Shown here in pieces: positions 11,813 to 21,644 of a stretch of DNA of 64,000 bases. This DNA comes from Gaeumannomyces sp. JS-464 (taxonomy: Eukaryota > Ascomycota > Sordariomycetes > Magnaporthales > Magnaporthaceae), in assembly GCA_002197995.1 (NCBI GenBank), contig NGZR01000003.1:2852001-2916000 (forward strand). The letters run 5' to 3'. Under the pieces are notes generated by a model, which saw only the letters and a program-made list of their open reading frames with translations, was not told the DNA's origin and did not search any database. The translations under genes were made by a program, and so were the position numbers. Numbering within the stretch: position 1 is the stretch's first letter; each line of letters starts with the position of its first letter.

Positions 11813-13845
11813 TATATATTTTTTGCATTTCGCAATTTCGCATTTTTTTTAATTAAGCGTTTTAGTAATATATAGTATTAAATACCGCTCGTTAAGTTTA
11901 AAAATTGCTATAAACCTGCTAATCCGGGCTGGCTCCCACCGTGGCAATTAAAATGCCAAACGGGGCTTAACTTTAAACTCGTTTTTTTAACTTTCGTAAA
12001 AAAAAGTCGTATTTAAACTTAGGTTATAAATAAAATTTGCATTTTCCGTAAATGCATTTTGCTTAAAAAAGGTATAAATGTTTAAAATGCTTTATATTAA
12101 CGTTAAAGTAGTTTTTAAGCATTAGCGTAGTTTATTTTGGCTCGCTTACTTTGTCGAACTTATAGCTAGCATATTTAACTTCCTATTGGTCGTTAAACCA
12201 CGATAAAGGTTAGCCGTTATTTCCGTTCGCCGGGGTAGCGTAATATAACGAGCTTTTTAAGTGTTTTAAAACCTTAACGTTTTAAAAACATTTCGAAATA
12301 TCGAAAAGTGTAAAAGCGCGCTGGTTTTTCCAGCTTACTTAGCTTTTACGAACTATAAACGCAAAGGTTTCGCCGTTTAAGCCTTTTGCTTACTTTTAAA
12401 ACTCGGCCGTTTTAAATGTTCGACCGTTTCGATTCATTTCGGCGTTAGTGTCGAAGTTTTTCAACTTTTGGAAAAGGTGTATTTAATTTAAAAGCTTTTT
12501 TTAAGCTTTTTTTTTCTTCCGAACCACTTGCCAAAATTGCTCCTTTTTAAGTTTTACGAAAAGCGGCGTTATTTTTTTTCCGGGTTTGTAAACCTAAAGC
12601 GACGCGTTATCCTTTTTCGCTATCGTATTTAAACCTCGTAGTTTTAAATATGCAAATGCTTCGTAATTTCCAAAGGTATTATCCGGTAGCTTTTTTATCG
12701 AACTAATATATAACATATAGCTCGTTATAATAATACGTTTAGCAAAACGCCGTTTTAAAACATAGTTTTTTTTATATCGAGCTTTTTTGCGTTCGTTAAA
12801 AGTTCGCTACTTAGCGGTTATTATCCCGTTAAAAGCAATTAACTTTTATATAGCCAGTTTAGCCGCATTTAAAACATTTCCCGTTTTTCGGGTTTTGCTT
12901 TTGCTTTTTTTGCTACTTTTATTACTGGTAAACGGCTTTTGCACTAAAGTTTATAAGTTTTAAGTGCGTTTTATAAGCCGTAATAGGTTGCTATTTAGCC
13001 TTTTTTTTAATTAGCCTTATTATTTTATACCGCGCTTTTAAAACTATATCTTTTTTTTTGTTATCGCTTGTATAGTTTATCGTTAATACGAACCGCGTTT
13101 TTAACGTAGTTTGTGAAAAACTCGGGGCGATCCTACTTCGCGAGTTCGTTTTTTACGTTTTCGCGCAATTTATTGTAAAAGTGCAGTATTAACGTAACGT
13201 CGTTCCAATTAAGCTTAATGCTAATCCGTTAAAAGTTTGTTACGTATTTAGCTATAAGCCTTCGCTGTTTAAAAATTAACAAATCCCTTTCGGCGACCCG
13301 AATTTCGTCGACTATTTCGAACACTTTTTTAACCTTTTCCCCGAAGGTTTTAAAATTAGCGAAAATAAGCTTAGTAATTTTTTGGCTATTTTTATACGTT
13401 TTAAAGTAATTACTTTAGGTTAGCTAAAACTACTTTTTTATTTTGCCGTCCAGCTTAGTAGTAGCGTAAGTAACTTTTTATTTTTCGCTTGCGAATTGCT
13501 GTTCGTAAAATTTAAAATAGCTTTTGCATTCGGTAAAAAACGTTTTAAACTTACCGTTTTCCTTTTCGTAAAAGTTCGGAAACGGGAATTTGTACGTTCG
13601 GATTGCGATAAGTGCTTTAAAAAACGTTAACTTCGCAATAAGCTGCTTTACCTCGTCCTAGCTTTTAGCGATTTTAACCGTTATAAGTTTAAAAAGGCTA
13701 GCCGTATTAGCGGCTTCGTCGAAGTCGTACTTAACACCGTTAAAAGTAAAAACCGTGGTTTTTTCCTTTTTAAGCTTTTTACTACTGCTCGTTATAATTA
13801 CATTGTCCGGTTTTTCGGTAAAGCGTTAAATAAAATTAGTTAAAA
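11813..13845 (-). pseudogene. Gypsy A gag and gag-protease junction, decayed
   Basis: Directly follows the 5' LTR start at 13846 on the - strand. The N-terminus with SSSKKLKKEK is near 13790, the gag core runs over about 13000-13750, and a zinc knuckle CFKCG-x-TGYIKVNC lies near 12837-12880. It continues to 11813, where Fot1 F2 begins. 11813-11990 is colinear with 35222-35440 of Gypsy B (before the protease). The following ~1.46 kb (protease and RT start) present in Gypsy B is missing here. Many stops, of C-to-T/G-to-A type. Confidence 0.8.
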
Positions 13846-13925
13846 TGTTATAATTAAAGGTTTGCTTTTAAAGTAAGGCGTTTTAAAAGTGGATTAAACA
13901 GTATAGCTAATTTGGTCGATAAAAG
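13846..13925 (-). repeat. Gypsy A 5' LTR, inner 80 bp
   Basis: It begins TGTTATAATTAAAGG and has the A-subtype sequence CAGTATAGCTAATTTGGTCG. It is cut at 13925 by Gypsy B and continues at 46606. The last five bases, AAAAG, pair with AGGGG at 46606-46610 as a 5-bp target-site duplication if two G-to-A changes are allowed. Confidence 0.75.
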
Positions 13926-14376
13926 TGTTATAATTAAGGGTTTACTTTTAAAGTAAAGCATTTCGGGGGTGGTAAAAATAATATCGCTAGTGCTAGTAAA
14001 TAAAGGATTACGTAATTTAAAAGGATAATTTAATTGCTTGCTTTAAAAAATGTTTAAAAGCTAATTTAAGTTAATTAATGCCGAAGCTTTAATTAAAGCT
14101 ATTTAAAATAATAAAAAATCCATTTTTTATATATACGTTGCTTTTAGCCTTGTATTAGGTTAAATTTGTAATTTTGCCACAAATTTATAAATCCGTTTTA
14201 AATTTATTATTTTGTTATAAATCCACAAATCTCTTTTAAATTTATTACTTTATTACAAATTTACAAATCCCTTTTAATTTACGTAATTTTACGTAACCGG
14301 GGCAAAGCGAAAGCACAACTTCGAGGCTTCCCCTTTTTGCCTTATTGTTTTAAAAGCTTGCGTACTGGCCGTAACA
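13926..14376 (-). repeat. Gypsy B 3' LTR
   Basis: 451 bp, TGTTATAATT to CCGTAACA, on the - strand. B subtype, with GGTGGTAAAAATAATATCGCTAGTGC, matching the LTR at 46157-46605. It is inserted inside the Gypsy A 5' LTR. Confidence 0.85.
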
Positions 14377-14487
14377 TTAGGTTTCCCCTTTTAAGCCAAG
14401 TCCTTTTGGCTACGTTTTATCGCCCCGCCTTTTATTAATAGTAAGTACTTTTTTTTACCTTTTTTTATCCCCTTTTATTTTAATAAA

Positions 14488-15021
14488 ATGTCCGGTCGGG
14501 TGCGAAAACGTCTTTTTGCGAAAAAAACCATTAGTTATAAAAAGCTTTTAGCGGTTATCCTTTTTAATTTCTACGAAATGCCTTTTTATTCGTATTATTA
14601 CGACGTTTTAAAGCGTAAAAAATGTAACGCTTTTTTTTAAAACTCGTTTCGGTGCGTAAAGTGTTTTCGTATTAATCGCTCGGGGTGCGACGTTTTAAAG
14701 CCTTCCTTTTCCGAACTTCGAAATATCGTCGTTTAACATTCCAAGTTTAAATTTAAACTGGAAAAAGCGAAAGAGAAAGTTTTCCGCTTTTAAAAGCAAA
14801 AGCAAATATGGCTGGAAAAAATAAAACGCGCGGTGCGTCGCGGTATTAACTCGGTGGAAAAGCTAAAGCGTATCGAGCGGGAGGAGGTTAATTAGGCGAT
14901 TCGCTAAGCTGCTTCGCAATCCGAGCCTTTTGTAGCTCTTTCCGTTCTTTTTAATTGGCAAGTGCTCGGGGTTAATCCTAACTTAAATTTGCTTGCCTTT
15001 TTTAACCAGGGTAAATTGTAA
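14488..15021 (+). pseudogene. Antisense accessory ORF of Gypsy B (Cys-cluster protein), best copy
   Basis: 178 codons in one uninterrupted frame apart from five stops, each explainable by one C-to-T or G-to-A change. It starts MSGRVRKRLFAKK. The cysteine cluster has spacing C-x9-C-x2-C-x7-C (KKCNAFF-stop-NSFRC, VKC, FRINRSGC) at about residues 48-70. A charged, coiled-coil-like segment (KFKFKLEKAKEKVF, IKRAVRRGINSVEKLKRI) follows, and it ends AFFNQGKL. It lies on the strand opposite to gag-pol, after the chromodomain end and before the 3' LTR. No family recognised; a small metal-binding nucleic-acid-binding protein is an inference. The tRNA-like module starts 21 nt downstream. Confidence 0.65.
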
Positions 15022-15042
15022 CCTTTCCGAACAACTTTTTTA

Positions 15043-15112
15043 AGTTTTGTGGCGCACTGGGCGTAGTTTTGGTTTTTTTGCCGGAAGTTTAGGTTCGAAT
15101 CCCGGCACGACC
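15043..15112 (+). other. tRNA-like module, Gypsy B copy
   Basis: 70 nt with the layout of a tRNA: 5' arm AGTTTTG, A box TGGCGCACTGG (15050-15060), T stem and loop TTAGG-TTCGAAT-CCCGG with B box GGTTCGAATCC (15092-15102), 3' arm CACGACC. Five of seven acceptor positions still pair (one is G-T); the mismatches and wobbles are mostly what C-to-T/G-to-A decay would leave from GGTCGTG...CACGACC. The D loop looks shortened and no anticodon is assignable. It is present at the same place in all three Gypsy copies, so it belongs to the element. Confidence 0.6.
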
Positions 15113-15188
15113 GTAAAGGTTAATAAGTTTTCGGGCTTGCCCCGGAGCTTATCGAGCTTTTGTTTTTTCCTTTTTTTTTTTGCTAACC

Positions 15189-15410
15189 GTTCGGTGTTAA
15201 CTTTTTTGCTTTATTTAATTCCGGTAAATGCTGCTTCCTTTTTAACCTAGTGGTAAAACGGTATTATTTATAGCACCCATTTTGTAAGTTTTAAATTCGA
15301 CTCCCAGCTGGGCTAAAGTTAGTTTTTTCCACGGTTGCTTTTCGTATGCCCGTTCGGGTATACGAATAAACGGTTATGGTAAGTGGCCCGCCTTTTTTAC
15401 TTTTGTTAAC
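15189..15410 (+). mobile_element. SINE-like insertion with tRNA-derived head
   Basis: 222 bp absent from the two other Gypsy copies at this point and flanked by TTTTGCTAAC (ending 15187) and TTTTGTTAAC (15401-15410), a ~10-bp duplication with one C-to-T. Inside are an A-box match TAACCTAGTGG (15243) and a B-box match AATTCGACTCC (15294), followed by CAGCTGGGCT, as at a tRNA 3' end. The 5' acceptor arm does not pair, so it is tRNA-derived rather than a tRNA gene. Confidence 0.45.
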
Positions 15411-15429
15411 TTTTTTACAAGTGTTTTTA

Positions 15430-17540
15430 TCGGTATTTTTTAAAAGTTTTTAACAGTGTTTAAAGTTCGTTCTTTTTTCCTACGTGTTTTTTTCGTAGCC
15501 GTACTTTTTCCATTTAATTAGGTACTTTTTAGGTTTGTTTTTTAGCTTATAGTTTAAAATTTCTTCGATTTTATACTTTTATTCCAGGTTAATTTTTATT
15601 AACTCGTTGCTTTTAAAGCTTAATAGCGTTAATTTAAATAGGGAAATATAAAAAAACCGGGTAAATTTTTATGGTTAACGGTAATTGGAGTTTATAATTT
15701 ACGTTCGAAACCTTTTTTAATACTTTAAACGGTTTTAGTTTTTTATAGTTTAATTTATCGCTCGGTCGTTTCGTTTTAATATTTCGTCGAAAAAGATAAA
15801 CGTTATCCCTTTTTTTAAAGGTTGATTTTTTAATTTTTTTTTTGTTTGCTAAAGTAGTTATGCGGTGCCGTAGCTTTTTTAGCTTTGTTTAAAAGTATTT
15901 GTGCAATTTAATAAGCTTTGTTATTTATATTTCCGCTATTAAGGCATATTTTTTCGCTTCGGGTTTTTCATACGCTATTAACGTAAACTCGTAATTCGTA
16001 TAAAACGGTGTAATTTTTATGCTTTTATAAATTAAACTGTTATAAGCGAACTAAGCTATGGGAAGTAGTTATACCTAATCGTTTTGTTTATAATTAACGT
16101 AATAACGTAAATATTGCTTTATAGTTTAATTCGTTCGCTTTATTTATCCATTTATTTAAAAGTGGTAAGTTATAAATAAAAAGTGTTTTGCTTTTAGCTT
16201 ATTCGTAAGCTTTTTTTAAAATTTGCTTATAAATAGTTTGTTTTTATTCGTAATTAAGCGGTTCGACGTACCGTGTTCCGTTATTACGTGCTTAATAAAA
16301 ACGTACGTTAGCTTCGTAGCGTTATTACTTTCCTTATATGGTAAAAATAAAGCGTATTTGGTAAGCTTATCCACTATTACCAATATATTATTATATTTCG
16401 CTTTAATTAACAGCTTTTTAAATTACGGAAGTTTAATAACAAAGTTTATAGTAATTTTTTGCTATATTTGGCTTAACGCTGGTAATGGTTGCAAAAGCTT
16501 ATAAGGTTTATACCTTTTAGCTTTATTTTTAGCGCAGCTTTTGCAATTTTTTATTACGTTTTGCATTTTGGTTTAAGTTTTTGCAAACCTGTAATATTGT
16601 TATAACCGTTTTTACGTTTTAGTTACGCTTTAATAACTATGTGCTAATTGGTTATAAATTTGTTAAATTTTTTTTGGGGTTTAAATTTTTCCCTATTGGA
16701 CCGTTTTAGCGAGTATTTTTTATGCCGGGATTAAAAATCCGTTTGGTTTTTCCGTTAAAATTATTTATGTTTTTTAAGGTATTATAACTTAATGGTTCGG
16801 TTATTAACTTAAAGCGTTCGCCCGGCCGTTTTTCGACTTTTTCCGGTATTTAATCCGGATGTCGTAGTTTTGCAAAAACTCGTTTTAACGAATTTACCGC
16901 TTATTTAAGTTTTTGCTTATAGTAAAATATATTAAGTTTTTATGGTTCGTATATATTATAACCTAATACTTCGTTTTATAAAAGTGCGATCGCCACTTTT
17001 TAAATGCTTAAACGATTATTAAAAGTTTTTTATTATAAATTTGGTAATTTAACTTAAGTTTATTTAGCTTTTGCGAAAAAAACGTATAAAAGTGCAACCA
17101 TTTTTAATCGTTTCGCTATCCGAGTTAACCGCCGATCGCGTAATTCGACGCGTCGGTTTTAACCTCGAAAGGTTTTTTTAAATTTGGAAATATTAATATT
17201 AGCTTTTTTAATACGGCGTCCCGTAGTTATTTAAAAGCTTTTTATTTTTATTTTCCCCAATAAAATCGCTGGTTATTTTTAGTAAAGTTCGTAAAAAGTA
17301 TAGCGATTTTATTATAATTACGAATAAACCGTTTATAAAAGTTTAAAAATTTTAAAAACTTTTGTACTTTCGTAACGTTTTTAAATATAAGCCATTTTTT
17401 AACTTTTTCGACTTTTTTAAAGTTTATGTAAATTTGTTTAAATGTACTTACGAATTTTAAAAATGCGACTTTTTACGAATGCTATTCGCACTTTTTTGGT
17501 TTAATAAAAAGCTTTGCATTTAACAATTTTTAAAACACTT
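15430..17540 (-). pseudogene. Gypsy B pol: RNase H, integrase, chromodomain
   Basis: Same layout as Gypsy A pol. RNase H motif TDASNYAIGG at about 17128-17157; connection NYQIYNKKLLIIV-like near 17040; integrase core near 16270-16400 (TKYALF region near 16345); chromodomain near 15490-15600. Upstream on the - strand it continues, beyond the inserted Fot1 F1, at 19406-20309. Codons for W and Q are often stops. It would have encoded the polyprotein enzymes for reverse transcription and integration of Gypsy B. Confidence 0.85.
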
Positions 17541-17542
17541 TA

Positions 17543-19403
17543 ACATGGTTTACCACCGAATGGGCCAAACCACCGAATGGGCCACGCCATTTTAACCTTT
17601 GGTTAATCGACGCGCATGCCAACCTAATAACGCTAAAAATGCATTTAAACTATTTAAAACTGTGTATATCGAACGTTTTTACTTTTTCCTAACAAGTGCG
17701 CGCATTATATCCGGTTTTGCCGCAAGTGCTATATCGCCGACGAGTCGTCGTCGCCTTTTTTTCCGGACCTTTATAATCGCGCATTTCTTACTGTAACTGT
17801 CCATTTAGCTTTTTTTGGTTTAAAACATTTCGTACTTTTTCGATAGTAAATAACCCTCCTAGTTAAACGCGTGTTTTTTTAGCCCTCCGGCGTTTGCTTA
17901 ATGCTTCGTTCGCCTTTTTAAACGTAAACACTTCGGCTCGGAAAAGGGCCACTTTATACATTATCGCTTTCGCCCTTTTTGCAATTTGGTTTACAGCTAT
18001 ATAAATGGAAGTCGGAAAGCTGTTTTAGTAATTAAAAATCCGAGTTTTAATGTGTTCGGATTACGAAGTTGCTTTTTTGGCTATTTTAGGCGTTTTAAAA
18101 GTCCAAGGTTCGGGGTCGTTTAAAAGCGTTATCGGGGGAGTTAAAGTTTGTAGCTTTACATCCAGCTTTTTTAAAACCGATTCCGGATTAAAAAAAGCAA
18201 AGCTAGCCTTTCGAAAGCCTTTTCGAATGTTTTTTTCGGTTATAAAGTTAAAAAATGCCGCTTTAAAAGCCGAAAGGAATTCGACTTTAATTACGTGGTT
18301 AACGTATAACTTTATTAAGTTTTCGATTTGTTAACCGTACGCTTTTTTTAACGGGTTAAAGCATTTAACGTTAAACGGTTAAAAAAAGTAAAACGAATGC
18401 AAAAGCATGCAAAACGTAATAATATTATGTTTTTAGCAATAAAGCTCGAAATTTGTCGAATAGTGGCTTTCGTAGCCGTCCAGCATTTACAAACGATAGG
18501 ATTTCGTAAAACGAGCTGCAATATGTTTATCGAAATATTGGATTCATTTTAAACCGAGCTCGTTTGTAATTTACTCGTTGGAATTTATTGCAATAACCTA
18601 ATCGCGTGGAAAGTTGGTTTCCAAATACTAATTGGCCAAATAATATTGCCTTTTAACGATAATAAAAGGAAAAATCGCTTAGCCGTAATAATTAACCTTT
18701 TAAATAATTATAGCCCATTTTCGGTTGCTAAGCTAAACCAGTTTTGCTTTATTACGGCCTTTCGATATTATAATAACTATAACGGCCGCGATTATGCTTA
18801 TAAAAAAGCCGGTTTCGTTAAAATTATAAATATCGTTATTTTAAATGCCATATTTATCGATAATGTTCCGCATAAAGTCGAATTACGCAAAAACGAGCTT
18901 AAGATTTTCGCATTTGGCTTTTTAATAGTCGTATTTTCGAATCCAACGCGTACCGAGCTTTGCGCGGCGTTTAATAAACTTCGCGACTTAGTTGGTCCCG
19001 ACGGTAGCCGCGTTACGTTCGGCGAGCAGTCGATTGGCTATATTTTTAACACTAAAAGGCCGGGGAGAAAATGCGCGGGAATCCAGTTTAAGTATGTATT
19101 TAACAAACGCCTTTTTTTCGCATTCCGTTAACTTTCGAAAATTGGGCGCGTTATCGCGTCGAGCAGGTCGGCCACGCTTTCGACGCGTTAAAGTCGATCT
19201 TGCGACCGAGTAGATTTTTGCAGCTTTTTGCACGCTTAGTTTTAGGTTGGATTGCAAAGTTTAAAAGGCAAGCATTACCCGGCTTTCGTCGTTTCCTATT
19301 AATATTATTATAGGTAAAGAAATTGGTCGCGAAAGAAAAAGTGTCGCGTGGTCGCGTGTTTTGGCCCACTCGGTGGTTTGGCCCACTCGGTGGTAAACCA
19401 CGT
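17543..19403 (-). mobile_element. Fot1/pogo transposon F1, complete but mutated
   Basis: 1861 bp between TA dinucleotides (17541-17542, 19404-19405). Both ends carry ACRTGGTTTACCACCGA, and each end has two direct copies of a ~17-bp unit with core CGARTGGGCCA. It lies in the Gypsy B RT gene: the Gypsy frame continues on both sides, so this is a clean insertion. The internal transposase reads on the - strand. Confidence 0.9.
17610..19345 (-). pseudogene. Fot1/pogo transposase (F1)
   Basis: Order on the - strand: helix-turn-helix near 19200-19257 (LSVQKAAKIYSVARSTLTRR), CENP-B-like DNA-binding part to about 18990 (LDSRAFSPRPFSVKNIANRLL), and the DDE catalytic region containing LDGYESHYSTNFELYC near 18437-18486 followed by a decayed NIITxxMPPHS-type motif and NPLKKAYG. 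A C-terminal zinc knuckle STCGKTGYNARTC lies near 17693-17730. The catalytic aspartate of LDGY is retained, but many TGG and CAA codons are stops. The N-terminus is degraded and I could not fix a start codon. Confidence 0.85.
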
Positions 19404-19405
19404 TA

Positions 19406-20309
19406 TGCATATATTAGTTATGCTTTTCCACAGTTTTCGAAAAAATTAAAATGTTATATAAATACGCGAGGATAAAATATCGAAGTATTCGCGTAATATA
19501 TGGTTAATTATTTTTTAAAACGTAATTAATGCGTTAGTAAACCCGAAAATTATTATTAAAAATTCGTAGTATTTAAATTTTATTTTAAAAGCCGTAAACC
19601 ATTTTTAGCCTTTTTTAATCCGTATTAAATTATAAGCTTTTTTAAATTTAAAACTGTAAAATATTAAGCTTTGCCGAATTTATTTCGTAATTTATTAATA
19701 AAAGGTAAAAAATATCGATTTTTAATCGTAGTTTTATTTAATAAGCGGTAATTGATGCATATTCGCTTCGTTTTATTTTTTTTTATAAAATTTCGTATTT
19801 TATTAAAAAGTTAAAAAGTTTAATATATCCTTTTCGTAAGTTTTCTTTTAATTGTTTTTTAGCACTTTTTATTGCTAAAAGCTAAAGTAATATAGCTTTT
19901 GGTATTTAAGCTGCGTTTTTTGGTTTAAGTTTAATTTTTAAGTTAAACGGTTTATATTCGGGAAATACCGTTTTTAGGTTTTTCCGAAACAATTTTTCGT
20001 ATTTGTGGTATTTCTTCGGAATATTTGCGAGCCGTTTTTTAGTATTAGTTAAATTGTTTTAATCGTTTTCCGCTTTGGATAATCGCGTATTTGTTAATGC
20101 TAAATGTAAAAGTGGATTGCTAAGTTTTATTACCGTTATAACCTTTTTTCGTTGTTTTTTATACTTACGGTTTAAAGTTCGTAATTAATAAACCGTTTTA
20201 ATTATTTGTAGCTTTTTTTTTTTTATTAAACTTAACCAATAGTTTAATTTATCCGTAAGTTATTTTTTTTAAGCTAAAGGATTTCGAAAATTACATTTTT
20301 TTTTATATT
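19406..20309 (-). pseudogene. Gypsy B reverse transcriptase, N-terminal part
   Basis: Read on the - strand: an entry segment with KYHKYEKLFRKNL and LPxHxxxDHxI-like residues near 19960-20040, ENLRKGYI near 19825, then KYEIL in place of the usual FVKKKDG. At the end near 19440-19465 the active site YLDDILIFSK reads YLYNILIFSK, both aspartates lost by G-to-A or G-to-T changes. It continues into 17540 across Fot1 F1. Upstream it is cut at 20310 by Fot1 F3; the protease part is now found at 35560-35863 on the other strand because of an inversion. Confidence 0.8.
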
Positions 20310-20311
20310 TA

Positions 20312-21038
20312 ACGTGGTTTACAAACGAGTCGCGCATATAAGCGAATCGCGCATTTTCCAATGCGACGCGTATTCCACTTCCCAACTCCAATTCCTTAAC
20401 AACCATAAATGAAATCGACGTTTAAAAAAGCTAAAATTATTCTCGCTATATAAGCAGTCCAATTTAATAGGGGATTAAGTTTGCGTTCGGCAATTAAAAT
20501 TTACGATATTTTTAAATCCACGTTACGCGACCGACGCGCCGGCAAACCTGCTCGACGCGACACCATGCCTAAATTACGAAAATTAATGGAATCCGAAAAG
20601 GAAACGCTTATTAAATACATTTTTAAGCTGGATTCCCGCGCATTTCCTCCTCGGCCTTTTGGTGTTAAAAATATAGCTAACCAACTGCTTGCCGAACGCG
20701 ACGCGGGCGCCGTCGGTAAAAACTAGGTCGCGAATTTCGTTAAACGCCGCGCAAAGCTCGGTACGCGCTGGATTCGAAAATACGACTACCAAAAGGTTAA
20801 ATGCGAAAATCCCAAGCTTGTTTTTGCTTAATTCGATTTTATACGGAACACTATGGACAAATATGGCATTTAAAGTAAAAACATTTACAATTTCGACGAA
20901 ACCGGTTTCCTTATAGGCATAATCGCCGCCGTTATGGTTATTACAACATCGGAAGGCCGTGGCAAAGCAAAGCTAGTTTAGCTTGGCAACCGGGAATAGG
21001 CTACGGTTATTTAAAAGGTTAATTGTTGCGGTTAGGCG
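20312..21038 (+). pseudogene. Fot1/pogo F3, N-terminal half of transposon and transposase
   Basis: Starts after TA (20310-20311) with ACGTGGTTTACAAACGAGTC and a two-unit end repeat with core CGARTCGCGCA. The transposase starts ATG AAA TCG ACG near 20407. It contains the DNA-binding region (20481-20726, with LDSRAFPPRPFGVKN) and the beginning of the catalytic region (NFDETGF near 20895), interrupted by TGG-to-TAG stops. At 21039 a miniature LTR element is inserted after AGGCG. The rest of this transposon is at 35866-36997 in inverted orientation. Confidence 0.85.
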
Positions 21039-21179
21039 TGTTATGGCGTAGCGTGCCCTCTCGTGCAGCCTTGCCTTACGAAGGGTACTTGAGCTTCCAA
21101 TTAAGCCAAAGTGTTAGCTTTAACTTAGTCGTCCTTTTGGTAGCAAGTGGGTGGAGGCTCCTACTGCCGAACTGTAACA
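21039..21179 (+). repeat. TRIM LTR 1
   Basis: 141 bp, TGTTATGGCG to CTGTAACA, with TGTTA/TAACA ends. It contains the perfect hairpin arms TAAGCCAAAG/CTTTGGCTTA in the other copies (here slightly mutated). It is preceded by AGGCG, the same five bases that follow the third LTR (read on the - strand at 36997-36993). Confidence 0.8.
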
Positions 21180-21416
21180 TTAAGCCAAAGCTAAAGGAGG
21201 GTGATTAGCCCTTTCGAACAAAGCCGCAATTGAGCACCCAAGTCCAAATGGCTGCCGTGTCCCGTGGGGGGTTAAACACGTGCATTTTGGTAAGGGATTA
21301 ATTAAGCCCGGTGGAGTTTAAAACCCCACCACGCCGCTAAGCCCAACCTTTAAGTCATGTTGGTAAGCAAACACTACAGCGCCCGCTGGCCTCCCCGCGA
21401 GGGGAAAAGGGGGTAG
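21180..21416 (+). mobile_element. TRIM internal region, intact copy
   Basis: 237 bp without coding capacity between two 141-bp direct LTRs. It ends with a purine tract GAGGGGAAAAGGGGGTAG immediately before LTR 2, the right place for the plus-strand primer of reverse transcription. No recognisable tRNA-binding site starts right after LTR 1. Size and structure fit a terminal-repeat retrotransposon in miniature, which would depend on enzymes of another LTR element. It contains the sequence TGCCGTGTCCCGTG at its centre, which in the second unit is the LINE insertion site. Confidence 0.75.
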
Positions 21417-21557
21417 TGTTATGGCGTGGCGTGCCCTTTCGTGCAGCCTTGCCTTACGAAGGGTACTTAAGCCTCCAATTAAGCCAAAGTGTTAGCTTTG
21501 GCTTAGTCGTCCTTTTGGTAGCAAGTGGGTGGAGGCTCCTACTGCCGAATTGTAACA
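21417..21557 (+). repeat. TRIM LTR 2
   Basis: 141 bp, TGTTATGGCG to TTGTAACA, with the hairpin TAAGCCAAAG-tgttag-CTTTGGCTTA. It is the middle LTR of a three-LTR tandem structure. Confidence 0.8.
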
Positions 21558-21644
21558 TTAAGCCAAAGCTAAAGGAGGGTGACCAGCCCTTTCGAACAAA
21601 GCCGCAATTAAGCACCCAAATCCAAATGGCTGCCGTGTCCCGTG
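21558..21644 (+). mobile_element. TRIM second internal region, left part
   Basis: Matches the start of the first internal region up to TGCCGTGTCCCGTG (21631-21644), where LINE L1 is inserted. The remainder of this region is at 37139-37299 in inverted orientation. Confidence 0.75.

Noticed and set aside
15236..15314. Functional tRNA gene at the SINE-like insertion
   Set aside because: The 5' acceptor arm does not pair with the 3' arm and no anticodon stem forms; better explained as tRNA-derived repeat.
18646..19131. 161-codon + strand ORF
   Set aside because: It is antisense to the Fot1 F1 transposase, whose motifs are on the - strand.
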